Source of the DNA: Bradyrhizobium sp. CCBAU 51765
Lineage (GTDB): Bacteria > Pseudomonadota > Alphaproteobacteria > Rhizobiales > Xanthobacteraceae
NCBI RefSeq assembly: GCF_015291725.1
Contig: NZ_CP030038.1
Span: 5,383,001 to 5,447,000, forward strand
Length of the DNA: 64,000 nucleotides
Reading direction: 5' to 3'
How positions within the stretch are numbered: position 1 is the first letter of the stretch; each line of letters opens with the position of its first letter. The notes under the pieces were generated by a model. That model saw only the letters and a program-made list of their open reading frames with translations, had not been told where the DNA came from and made no database searches. Made by a program: the position numbers and the translations under genes. Positions 26,766 to 35,266 of the stretch are shown here, piece after piece.

Positions 26766-28346
26766 TCACTCTGCGGCCGCGGCGCCATAACCGCCGCCGC
26801 CGCACATCTCGATCGTGACGAGATCATCTTGCTGCAGCACCAGATTCGACTTGCCGTCGATCGCGACATTCGCGCCGTGCCTGACCAGCGAGATACGGCA
26901 TGCCTTGCCGGATTCGCCGCCCTGCATGCCCCAGGGCGCAATCACCATCCGTTCGATGCAAGTGGTCAGGTGCATCGAAGGCGCCAGGATGCGGTAGGTG
27001 CGGACCGAGCCGTCGCCGCCGCGGTACGCCCCCGCGCCGCCGGATTGTCGGCGGATCGCCTGCTGCTCGAGCCGGATCGCGTAATTCGCTTCGATCACCT
27101 CGACCGGCGTATTCGAGGTGTTGGATAGATGCACCCGGGTTGCCGACATGCCGGCCCGATCGTGGCGCGCGCCTTCGCCGCCGCCGTGAACCTCGTAGAG
27201 CATCTTCCACGATCCGTTCGGCCGCGGCTCGGCAAAGAACAGCACACCCGCAGTGGTTGCCCCGCCGGCCGACAGGCGCTCGGGGATGGTGTCCTGCATG
27301 GCGCGAAAGATCGCATCGACGATCCGCATGGACGTCTCATGGTTGCCGGCCGCGACGGACGCCGACCAGCCCGGCTCCAGGATCGAGCCCGGGCGCGTGA
27401 TGATGGTCAGTGGCCTGAGCGCGCCGGCGTTCTGCTGCATGTCGCGCCCGCTCATGATGCGCGCGGCGTAGGCGACGGCCGAGCGCGCCATGAACGGTGT
27501 GGTGTTGCAGAAGTTCGAGACGCGGTCGCAGCTGCCGGAGAGGTCGAAGGACGCCTCGTCGCCGCGAATGGTGATCTTCACATGGATGCGCGCCGGCGCG
27601 TTGTTCGCGCTGCCGTCGTCGAGGTAGTCCTCGCCCTCATAGACGCCGTCCGGAAGGTCGCGCAGCGCCGCGCGCATCTCGATCTCGGAGAGATCGTGCA
27701 GGCGCGACTGCGCCGCCATGAAGACGGCCTTGCCGTGCTCGCGGCAAAGCTCGATGATGCGCTTCTCGCCGGCCTTGGTCGCGGCGATCTGGGCGAGGAG
27801 GTCGCCCTCGCAGGATTCGGGATCGCGGACATTGGCCTTGAGCAGCTGCACGATCGCCGCATTGACGCCGGCCGAAGTCGCGATCAGCACCGGCGGAATC
27901 CGCATCGCCTCCTGGAACGTGTCGATCGCCTTGGCAAAATAGCTGCCGGGCCAGGTGCCGCCGATGTCGGGCCAGTGCGCGAGGCTGACCGCGAACGCCA
28001 CGATGTCGCCGTCGACGAAAACGGGCCGCACGACCTTGACGTCGTTGAGATGATTGCCACCGAGCGCGCCGACATTGTAGATCAGCACGTCGCCGTTATT
28101 CAGGCTGTCGCGCGGCACCACCTTCAACAATTCGGGGATGGTGTAGGCCATCGCGCCGAGGTGGATCGGGATGTCGCGCCCCTGCCCGACCAGACCGCCG
28201 TGGCCGTCGGTGATCGCCGACGACAGGTCGCCCGCCTCGCGAAGCAGCGGCGAGCGCGCCGAGCGCGTCATCACCAGGCTCATCTCCTCGGCTGCGGCCG
28301 AGAGACCGTGCCTGATGACCTCGACGACGAACGGATCGAGCTTCAT
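26766..28346 (-). CDS. hyuB: Hydantoinase B / oxoprolinase-type subunit (HyuB)
   Basis: The B subunit, 526 aa, of an ATP-dependent cyclic-amide hydrolase (N-methylhydantoinase, 5-oxoprolinase or, more distantly, acetone carboxylase). Typical parts are 'MKLDPFVVEVIRHGLSAAAEEM', 'TRSARSPLLREAGDLSSAI' and the Gly-rich tail 'CGGGGYG'. The start at 28346 overlaps hyuA by ATGA. The pair hydrolyses a ring amide using ATP bound by HyuA. The exact substrate cannot be read from the sequence. Confidence 0.92.
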   Translation of the reverse strand: MKLDPFVVEVIRHGLSAAAEEMSLVMTRSARSPLLREAGDLSSAITDGHGGLVGQGRDIPIHLGAMAYTIPELLKVVPRDSLNNGDVLIYNVGALGGNHLNDVKVVRPVFVDGDIVAFAVSLAHWPDIGGTWPGSYFAKAIDTFQEAMRIPPVLIATSAGVNAAIVQLLKANVRDPESCEGDLLAQIAATKAGEKRIIELCREHGKAVFMAAQSRLHDLSEIEMRAALRDLPDGVYEGEDYLDDGSANNAPARIHVKITIRGDEASFDLSGSCDRVSNFCNTTPFMARSAVAYAARIMSGRDMQQNAGALRPLTIITRPGSILEPGWSASVAAGNHETSMRIVDAIFRAMQDTIPERLSAGGATTAGVLFFAEPRPNGSWKMLYEVHGGGEGARHDRAGMSATRVHLSNTSNTPVEVIEANYAIRLEQQAIRRQSGGAGAYRGGDGSVRTYRILAPSMHLTTCIERMVIAPWGMQGGESGKACRISLVRHGANVAIDGKSNLVLQQDDLVTIEMCGGGGYGAAAAE

Positions 28347-30352
28347 GCTGTCCTCCGCGTCAGGAACAGATTTCCTGATGTATCGGGCCTTGCCTGCCAG
28401 CCCGGCGGCACGACCACGGTGGACCATGCGTCTTCGATGATAGCCGGACCGCTGACGGTCTCAGTGAGCGAGGCGCGGTCGATGATTGCGGTCGGAATGT
28501 CATGGAAGCCGTCGAACGAGCAGCTGCGCGTGCCAGTAGACACCGCCCTCACTGCCGTCGCGGGCCGGCTGACGACCGTCGTCGACGGGCGGCGCGCCTG
28601 CACCCGCACGGATTCGATGACGCAGGGCTCACTGGTCGCATAGCCGAACAACTCGTGATGCCGCGTCAGGAAATCCTGCTTCAGCCTGGCGACATCGAGC
28701 GGCAGTGTGAACGGCACCGGAATGGCGTCGTTCTGCGCCGCATAGCGCATCAAGGCCACCAGCTCGACCTGGATCTCCGCCTTCGCAACTCCGTTTGCGA
28801 GAAGCGGCGCCGAGGCATCGGCAATCAGGGCCTCGATCCGTTCCGAGACGCGGGCGAGATCGATGCCATCGAGGGCGGCGCGAAGGGTCTGCTGCTGCAG
28901 GAAGCTGAAATCGGCGGTGAGACAGCCCAGCGCCGAGAAGGCGCTCGACGCGCTCGGGACGACCACCTCCGCGATCCCGTAGAGATCGGCGAGGCCCGCG
29001 GCATGCATCGGGCCGCCGCCGCCGAAGGCGAGCAGCGTGCAATCGCGCCCATCGATGCCGCGCTCGACCGTGACGCGGCGAAGCGCGCGGGCCATGGTCG
29101 CGTTCGCGACCTTGATGATGCCGAGTGCTGTTTCGGTGAGGCTCAATCCCAGTGCGTGCGCGATTGGCTCGATGACACGCTTGGCGCTCTCGATGTCGAT
29201 GCCAATGCGGTCACCAAGCTTGGTCTCGGGATTGAGATAGCCGAGCACGGCATTGGCGTCCGTGATGGTCGGCTCCGTGCCGCCGCGGCCGTAGCAGGCC
29301 GGGCCCGGCTCGGAGCCGGCGCTCTCCGGCCCGACCGTGAGGCCGCCGGGACCGTTGCGCACGATCGATCCGCCGCCCGCGCCGATGGAATGCACCGCGA
29401 GCATCGGCTGGCGCAGCGGCTTGTCGCCGAGCATGCGGCCGTCGGTCATCTCGGCCTGGCCGTCGACGATCAGGCACACGTCGGTCGTGGTGCCGCCCAT
29501 GTCGAACGTCAGCATCCGCGAGGTGCCGAGCTGGCGCGCGATGCTGACGGACGCAGAGACGCCGGCGGCCGGTCCCGACATCGCCATCACCAGCGGCCGA
29601 CGTTTCACCGCCGAGATGGGGATCATGGCGCCGGCGGAATGAAACACCTGCAATCCCGGCCCGATCGGCAGCCGCTGCTCCAGTTCGCTCAGATACTCGA
29701 CCGCGATCGGCATCGCGGCCGCGTTGAACACCGTCGCCGAAGTCCGCTCATACTCGCGTGCCTCCGGGTTGACCTCGTGCGACAGCGAGACGTGGGCGAC
29801 GACCTCCTTGAGGCGCTCGCCGAGCATCTTCTCGTGGAGCGGATTGGCATAGGCGTGAAGCAAGGCCACCGCGACACTCTGCACGCCGGTGTCCTTCAGC
29901 CAAGCCAGCAGACGCTCGATCTCCGCTTGCTCCAGCGCCTTCAGCACCCGGCCTTCGTGATCGAGGCGCTCGGCAAGCCCGAAGCAGCGTTCGGGCGGCA
30001 CCAGCGGCGGCGATTTCGGCGGAATGTCGAGCCGATAGAGATCGCGGCGGCGATAGCGCGCGATCTCGAGCACGTCGGCAAAGCCTTCGGTCGCGACCAG
30101 CGCGACCTTCGGCAGCCGGTTCTCGACGATCGCGTTGGTGACGCGCGTGGTGCCATGGACGAAGCGCTTGACCTCGTTCTTGCTTAGGCCCACCGCCTCG
30201 ATCGCCTCCAGCATCGCCTGAACCGGCGCCTGCGGTCGCGACGGCACTTTCGCAATCCGGGCTTCGGCGGAATCGCGCCTGATGGCGATGATATCGGTGA
30301 AGGTGCCACCGATATCGGTGCCGACTTCCCAGTGACTTTCAAAAGAGCTCAT
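28343..30352 (-). CDS. hyuA: Hydantoinase A / oxoprolinase-type subunit (HyuA)
   Basis: The ATP-binding subunit, 669 aa, acetate/sugar-kinase-like (ASKHA) fold. 'GTDIGGTFTDIIAI' at the N-terminus and 'TFDMGGTTTDVCLI' in the middle are the two phosphate-binding loops, and 'SIGAGGGSIV' is the adenosine-side motif. It is the first gene of the - strand catabolic operon, with 423 bp of non-coding DNA upstream. Its presence beside an ATP-independent hydantoinase gives the locus two different ring-opening activities. HyuA/HyuB families also include 5-oxoprolinases and acetone carboxylases, so the substrate is open. Confidence 0.92.
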   Translation of the reverse strand: MSSFESHWEVGTDIGGTFTDIIAIRRDSAEARIAKVPSRPQAPVQAMLEAIEAVGLSKNEVKRFVHGTTRVTNAIVENRLPKVALVATEGFADVLEIARYRRRDLYRLDIPPKSPPLVPPERCFGLAERLDHEGRVLKALEQAEIERLLAWLKDTGVQSVAVALLHAYANPLHEKMLGERLKEVVAHVSLSHEVNPEAREYERTSATVFNAAAMPIAVEYLSELEQRLPIGPGLQVFHSAGAMIPISAVKRRPLVMAMSGPAAGVSASVSIARQLGTSRMLTFDMGGTTTDVCLIVDGQAEMTDGRMLGDKPLRQPMLAVHSIGAGGGSIVRNGPGGLTVGPESAGSEPGPACYGRGGTEPTITDANAVLGYLNPETKLGDRIGIDIESAKRVIEPIAHALGLSLTETALGIIKVANATMARALRRVTVERGIDGRDCTLLAFGGGGPMHAAGLADLYGIAEVVVPSASSAFSALGCLTADFSFLQQQTLRAALDGIDLARVSERIEALIADASAPLLANGVAKAEIQVELVALMRYAAQNDAIPVPFTLPLDVARLKQDFLTRHHELFGYATSEPCVIESVRVQARRPSTTVVSRPATAVRAVSTGTRSCSFDGFHDIPTAIIDRASLTETVSGPAIIEDAWSTVVVPPGWQARPDTSGNLFLTRRTA

Positions 30353-30775
30353 GTTGCGTCAGCTGCGTGTGGCGCCCGAACCGGACGCCAGGCCCTTCCC
30401 GTCCATCGCAACCTCGAATGCCGAACCGAGAGCGCTCATCTTGCATCCCCTGTCATGCCACCGTCCGCGAGCGTGCGACAGAGCGGTGGCCTTCCGACAG
30501 GGCCAGAGTTGTCGCAATTCACTGGGCCAGCAGACCCATGGCGCAGCGCGCCACAGCACCGGATGCACGTTTTGGTGCAGCAGTGCCTGCAGAGACAGCA
30601 CGCGAACGCGCGCTGTTCCGCGCCGGAAACGTACGACGCATCACGGATTTCTCTGAGCAAATCGCGATGTCTATTGCACTGCAGTCCGAGCGACCGAGAT
30701 CAGCTGTCTAATTTTCAGGCGATCAATCGGCAGGACGGACATCCAGATGCCTATGAGCTATGCACGGCGGTCGGC
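30353..30775. other. Non-coding region upstream of hyuA
   Basis: This 423-bp gap separates the hyuA start from the stop of the MocR-type regulator. It should hold the promoter of the catabolic operon. I found no gene, no convincing sigma-54 site and no terminator with a U-run. The half facing the regulator is richer in A and T than the surrounding genes. Confidence 0.5.
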
Positions 30776-32320
30776 TCAGCTTCTCTTTATTGTACGATCA
30801 GTAAGAGAGCGACTTCGCGGATCGGATGGTGCGTCGCGAGAGGCGCCGCCGATGCAGGCTGCAATTCTTGCAAGCAGCGGAGCAGCATCCTCGACGCGCA
30901 ACCGCCCGTAGCCGAACACCAGGCCTTGTCGCGTCGGCCGCTCCAGGAAATTCTGCGACAATGGCTGCACGTGGATGCCGGCCTGCTTCAGGACCGCGGC
31001 CGCCTCCCGATCGCTGATCCGCGCCTGCATTGCGTCGGTGAACAACGCCACCAAGTGCAGGCCGGTGACGGCGGAGGACACGGTCAGATCATCCGGCATC
31101 AGCGCTCCGATCGCCTCGATCAGCGCCTTTCGCCGCGCAGCATAGACCCGCCGCATTGCGCGCAGGTGGCGCAGCAGATGCCCTTCCCGCATGAATTCCG
31201 CCAGGGCGAGCTGTCCGATGCCGGAGGTGTGCACGTCGATTCGCGCGCGGCCCTTGGCGAACCCTTCGATGAAATGCCTGTTCGCGACGAGGTACCCGAG
31301 CCGCAGGTTCGGCATCATGATCTTCGAGAAGGTGCCGAAGTAGATCACCCGGCCCTCGCGATCGAGCGAGCGCAGTGAGGCGATCATGCTGTCCTGATGC
31401 CTGAACTCCGAATTGTAGTCGTCCTCGATCACCCAGACGTCGTTCTTGTTCGCCCAGTCGAGAAGCTCGAGCCGCCGCTCCAGGCCCATGCTGATCCCGA
31501 GCGGGTATTGATGCGATGGCGTGACCACGATCAGGCGCGCGCGTGGTGCGCGCCGAATTCCTTCCGAGACGACCAGTCCCTTGTCGTCGACCGGAACAGG
31601 AACGAGCTTTGCTCCGGCCGCCGTGAGCGCCCATCGCGCCTCGACGAAGCCGGGCTCCTCGACCCAGACCTCGTCGCCGGGATCGAGGATCATCCGGCTG
31701 CAGAAATCCAATGCTCCCGACGTGCCGGAGGTGACGACGACCTCGTCCGGCGAACAAACGAGACCGCGCACGGAGCTGAGGAAGTTCGCGATCTCGCTCC
31801 GCAATCGCGGATGGCCTTCGGGCGGAAGATCGAGGCACTCCTGCTCTCTTGGATTCTGCCAGGCCTGCCGCAGCAGGCGCGACCAATCCTTGAAGGGAAA
31901 GGTCGAGATGTCAGGCGCGCCCGGACTGAACTCCGACGGCCAGTTGGTCTCGTAGTCGAAGGCCAGCAGCGACCGCCAGCGCTCCGACATGTGGGCGGGC
32001 CTGGCCGCAGATGAGGCGGACGATGGTTCGGCATGAGGCGCCGCCACCGATGCCACCATGACGCTGCCGCGCGGCGTCGATTCCAGATAGCCCTCGGCGT
32101 AGAGCAGTTCCCATGCCGTCAGCACCACGGTCCGCGAGCAACCCAATTCGCGCGCGATCTCGCGCGAACCGAGAAATTGCGTTCCTGAGGGAAAGGCGCC
32201 GCACAGAATGCCGTCACGGATATGCTTCGCGATCTGCAAGTGCAGCGGCACCGCGGAGGTCCGGTCGATATGGATCCCGGCAAGGGATACACGCTTGCTC
32301 GGATGACGGCTGTTGTTCAT
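30776..32320 (-). CDS. MocR/GabR-type transcription regulator (GntR HTH fused to aminotransferase fold)
   Basis: A 514-aa chimeric regulator: GntR-type winged helix at residues 10-90 ('LHLQIAKHIRDGILCGAFPSG', 'ELGCSRTVVLTAWELLYAEG'), then a class I aminotransferase-like effector domain. 'NDVWVIEDDYNSEFRH' and the segment 'IYFGTFSKIMMPNLRLGYLV' carry the PLP contacts, including the lysine. Such regulators sense PLP and an amine or amino acid and commonly control transamination genes. ATG 32320 is preferred to a TTG six codons upstream. It sits between hyuA and an aldehyde dehydrogenase and may control either; that is inference. Confidence 0.9.
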   Translation of the reverse strand: MNNSRHPSKRVSLAGIHIDRTSAVPLHLQIAKHIRDGILCGAFPSGTQFLGSREIARELGCSRTVVLTAWELLYAEGYLESTPRGSVMVASVAAPHAEPSSASSAARPAHMSERWRSLLAFDYETNWPSEFSPGAPDISTFPFKDWSRLLRQAWQNPREQECLDLPPEGHPRLRSEIANFLSSVRGLVCSPDEVVVTSGTSGALDFCSRMILDPGDEVWVEEPGFVEARWALTAAGAKLVPVPVDDKGLVVSEGIRRAPRARLIVVTPSHQYPLGISMGLERRLELLDWANKNDVWVIEDDYNSEFRHQDSMIASLRSLDREGRVIYFGTFSKIMMPNLRLGYLVANRHFIEGFAKGRARIDVHTSGIGQLALAEFMREGHLLRHLRAMRRVYAARRKALIEAIGALMPDDLTVSSAVTGLHLVALFTDAMQARISDREAAAVLKQAGIHVQPLSQNFLERPTRQGLVFGYGRLRVEDAAPLLARIAACIGGASRDAPSDPRSRSLTDRTIKRS

Positions 32321-32355
32321 GTCTCGCCTGCCGGGCAACGCAGGTTCTGTCCGCT

Positions 32356-32384
32356 GTCATTCCGGGGGCGCGCCCCGGAATGAC
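32356..32384. repeat. 29-bp GC-rich inverted repeat
   Basis: Perfect 12-bp arms GTCATTCCGGGG / CCCCGGAATGAC around GCGCG lie between the aldehyde dehydrogenase stop and the regulator start. Such CCCCGGAATGAC palindromes are familiar as dispersed intergenic elements in Bradyrhizobium genomes. It could terminate the aldehyde dehydrogenase transcript, although on that strand no U-run follows; a short T-rich run exists on the other side. Confidence 0.7.
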
Positions 32385-32398
32385 GGCGCGACTTTTCC

Positions 32399-33832
32399 TT
32401 ACGCGCTCGCCTGGGTCACGAACTTCGTGTTGAGATAGCCCTCGATCGCCTCGAGGCCGCCTTCGGAGCCGTAGCCGGAATCCTTGATGCCGCCGAACGG
32501 CACTTCGGGCAGCGCGAGGCCGTGATGGTTGATCGAGACCATGCCGCTCTCGATGTCGGCACCGATGGCCTGCATCGTCTTGGTCGAGGTGGTGTAGGCA
32601 TACGCCGCCAGGCCATATGGCAGACGGTTCGCCTCGGCCACCACCTCGTCATAGCTGCGGAACGAGGTGATCGGCGCCACCGGGCCGAACGGCTCCTCGT
32701 TCATGATGCGTGCATCGCGCGGCACGTCGGTGAGCACCGTCGGCTCGAAGAAGAAGCCTTCATTGCCGATGCGCTTGCCGCCGGCCTTGACCTTGGCGCC
32801 GCGCTGGACCGCGTCGGAGACGAGGCCCTCCATGGCGTCGACGCGGCGCGGATTCGCCAGCGGTCCCATGCGCGTGTCCTTGTCGAGGCCATTGCCGACC
32901 TTGAGGCTCTTGGCCGCCGCCACGAACTTGTCGACGAAGGGCTCGTAGACGCTCTCATGCACCAGGAAGCGCGTCGGCGAGACGCAGACCTGGCCGGCAT
33001 TGCGGAACTTGTTGGCCGACAGGATTTTGGCGGCGTTGTCGAGGTCCGCATCCGCGAACACGATCGCCGGCGCATGGCCGCCGAGCTCCATGGTGACGCG
33101 CTTCATGTGCAAGCCCGCGAGCGCGGCCAGATGCTTGCCGACGGCGGTCGAGCCGGTGAAGCTGATCTTGCGGATGATCGGATGCGGAATGAGATACTCC
33201 GACACCTCCGCCGGCACACCGAACACCAGCTGCACGACGCCGGCCGGAATGCCCGCATCCACATAGGCCCGCACCAGCTCCATGCAGCTCGCAGGCGTCT
33301 CTTCCGGTCCCTTGACGATGATCGAGCAGCCGGCGGCCAGCGCGGCCGAGATCTTGCGCACCGCCTGGTTGATCGGGAAATTCCAGGGCGTGAACGCCGC
33401 GACCGGGCCGACCGGCTCCTTGGTCACGAGCTGGGTGACGTTGCCCATCCGCGGCGGCACGATGCGGCCATAGGCACGGCGCGCCTCTTCCGCGAACCAG
33501 TCGATGAGGTCGCCGGCCAGCATGGTCTCGCCCTGCGCTTCCACCACCGGCTTGCCCTGCTCCATGGTCATCACGGGCGCGATCTCGGCCGCGCGCGAGC
33601 GGATGATGTCGGCGGCCTTGCGCATCAGCTTGTAGCGGTCGAACGGCGAGGTCTTGCGCCAGATCTCGAAGCCCGCCTTGGCGGCCTCCAGCGCGCGATC
33701 GAGGTCTGCGCGCGAGGCATGCGGGGTCTTGCCGATCGGCTGGCCGGTGGCGGGATTGAGGATGTCCTCCGACTTGCCGGACGAACCATCGGTCCACTCA
33801 CCGGCGATGAACATCTGAACTTTCGGGTACAT
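32399..33832 (-). CDS. NAD(P)-dependent aldehyde dehydrogenase (succinate-semialdehyde type)
   Basis: Aldehyde dehydrogenase of 477 aa. The catalytic glutamate is in 'VTMELGGHAPAIVF' and the catalytic cysteine in 'NAGQVCVSPTRF'; 'FTGSTAVGKHLAA' is the cofactor-binding segment and 'PWNFPINQAVRK' the conserved N of the oxyanion hole. Sequence style matches succinate-semialdehyde dehydrogenases (GabD-like) or alpha-ketoglutaric-semialdehyde dehydrogenases. ATG 33832 is set by AGGAGG eight bases upstream, in preference to an earlier ATG at 33850. It is divergent from the AraC-type gene, 271 bp away. Confidence 0.88.
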   Translation of the reverse strand: MYPKVQMFIAGEWTDGSSGKSEDILNPATGQPIGKTPHASRADLDRALEAAKAGFEIWRKTSPFDRYKLMRKAADIIRSRAAEIAPVMTMEQGKPVVEAQGETMLAGDLIDWFAEEARRAYGRIVPPRMGNVTQLVTKEPVGPVAAFTPWNFPINQAVRKISAALAAGCSIIVKGPEETPASCMELVRAYVDAGIPAGVVQLVFGVPAEVSEYLIPHPIIRKISFTGSTAVGKHLAALAGLHMKRVTMELGGHAPAIVFADADLDNAAKILSANKFRNAGQVCVSPTRFLVHESVYEPFVDKFVAAAKSLKVGNGLDKDTRMGPLANPRRVDAMEGLVSDAVQRGAKVKAGGKRIGNEGFFFEPTVLTDVPRDARIMNEEPFGPVAPITSFRSYDEVVAEANRLPYGLAAYAYTTSTKTMQAIGADIESGMVSINHHGLALPEVPFGGIKDSGYGSEGGLEAIEGYLNTKFVTQASA

Positions 33833-34103
33833 CCGTGCTGCCTCCTGCATGATTTCGGCGGCGGCATTGGCGTCCACCACCTCGCGACTGGGCGCAGAGC
33901 TACACCGAAAGGCGGCCGGCGGAAAGGGACCAATGATGCCCTCGCAAGGCATCGCTGATCCCCTCAGCTGCCATGATCACGGAGGCGGACGGGAATGGCC
34001 CGTTAGAACCAATCGAGACTGGCGCCTTCCGCATTGAAAATCGGCGGCTCGGTCTCGATATTGCCGGAGCCAGCCAGTCATCATCGGTTCGACCATCGCT
34101 GCC

Positions 34104-34928
34104 ATGCCCTTCTTCCGGCTCAACGAAAACGATCTTCGTCCCGATGATGCGGTCGATTTCGATCCGGAGGACGTCCCGCGCGCCATCGCCGCCTTCGGCG
34201 GCGAGATGGTCACCAAGGGCACGGAGCTGGCCATGCACACCCATTGCAAGGATGAACTCGTCCTGACCTTGCGAGGCATCGTCCGCTGTGAGGCCGGGTC
34301 GGGCGTCTGGATCGTGCCGCCGCGCTGTGGACTGTGGATTCCCCGAAATGTCCCCCACAGCGTCAGCGTCGCCGGAAACGTCGAAGTGTATTGCCTGTTC
34401 GTCGAACCGGGTGCGGTGCCAAGGCCGCCCCGGCAATGCTGCACGCTATCGATCTCGCCGCTGCTGGAACGTCTGCTGGTGCACGTCACCCGGATGCCGG
34501 CCCTGTATGATCCCGACGGCCCCGACGGGCGGATCGCAACTGTCCTGCTCGACCAGCTGGCGCTGGCGCCCACCGAAGGGCTGAGCTTCCCGATGCCGGC
34601 CGATGCCCGGCTGCGCAGGATCGCGAGCGCCATGATCGCCGATCCCTCCGACCGCGCGACGATCGACGAGTGGGCCAGCCGCATGGCCATCGCTCCGAGG
34701 ACCCTGACCCGCATCCTGCAACGCGAGACCGGCATGAGCTTCGGCCGCTGGCGCCAGCAACTCCACATCCTGATTGCGCTTCAGCGCCTCGACCAGGGCG
34801 CGTCGGTGCAGGCTGTGGCGCTCGATCTCGGCTATGAGGGCACGAGCGCCTTCGTCACCATGTTCCGCAAAGCCCTGGGCAAGCCGCCCGCGCGATACCT
34901 CGCCGAGCGCGGCGTCGTCACGCACTGA
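34104..34928 (+). CDS. AraC family transcription regulator with N-terminal cupin
   Basis: A 274-aa regulator. Residues about 35-105 form a cupin sensor ('MHTHCKDELVLTLRG', 'IPRNVPHSVSV'); residues 175-270 form the double helix-turn-helix, with 'MAIAPRTLTRILQRETGMSF' and the second helix pair ending 'FVTMFRKALGKPPARYL'. The layout is that of the NimR/YdfF-like group, which often controls a neighbouring exporter or metabolic gene. Possible targets are the divergent aldehyde dehydrogenase or the two + strand genes that follow. Confidence 0.88.
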   Translation: MPFFRLNENDLRPDDAVDFDPEDVPRAIAAFGGEMVTKGTELAMHTHCKDELVLTLRGIVRCEAGSGVWIVPPRCGLWIPRNVPHSVSVAGNVEVYCLFVEPGAVPRPPRQCCTLSISPLLERLLVHVTRMPALYDPDGPDGRIATVLLDQLALAPTEGLSFPMPADARLRRIASAMIADPSDRATIDEWASRMAIAPRTLTRILQRETGMSFGRWRQQLHILIALQRLDQGASVQAVALDLGYEGTSAFVTMFRKALGKPPARYLAERGVVTH

Positions 34929-35035
34929 CCGAAAATCGCAATCGATTGTCACGTTCGCGGAATGCGGCCGGCAGACCGATTCCGTATTCAGGCTCCGAGG
35001 TCCGTCCGCGGGCGCATCTCCCGGAGCCGAGAAAC

Positions 35036-35266
35036 ATGGAATCCCTCAGCCAAGGCCTTGTCGCCGACGTTCTCCTTCGTCTTCATCGGGAAGCGGAGGC
35101 GGTCGATGCGCCACTGATGCAAGCCATGGGCGAAACAACCGATCAGCAGGGTGCCATCAGCCACTTCATCGAATCCGAGACCAGGGATCTCGCTTGGGTC
35201 TATCGCGGGCTCGCGGACAATTTTCTGAATGTCTCCCCCGAAGAAATGATTGGAGCCACGCTTTGA
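35036..35266 (+). CDS. Small protein of unknown function preceding a flavin reductase
   Basis: A 76-aa acidic, apparently helical soluble protein with no signal peptide or membrane segment. I do not recognise a family. ATG 35036 has GGAG nine bases upstream; a longer in-frame version starting at 34946 lacks such a site. The 3' end overlaps the TTG start of the siderophore-interacting-protein-like gene as TTGA, with a second Shine-Dalgarno (GGAG) inside this gene, so the two are translationally coupled. It may assist or regulate the reductase; that is inference from position only. Confidence 0.6.
   Translation: MESLSQGLVADVLLRLHREAEAVDAPLMQAMGETTDQQGAISHFIESETRDLAWVYRGLADNFLNVSPEEMIGATL

Noticed and set aside
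30353..30775. Possible sigma-54 promoter upstream of hyuA (TGGCAT...TGC)
   Set aside because: The GG-to-GC spacing is 13 rather than 10 bases, so it does not fit the consensus.
34939..34948. 10-bp palindrome CAATCGATTG upstream of the 76-aa gene
   Set aside because: Short and contiguous; such sites are expected by chance in 64 kb, and there is no second copy near a related promoter.
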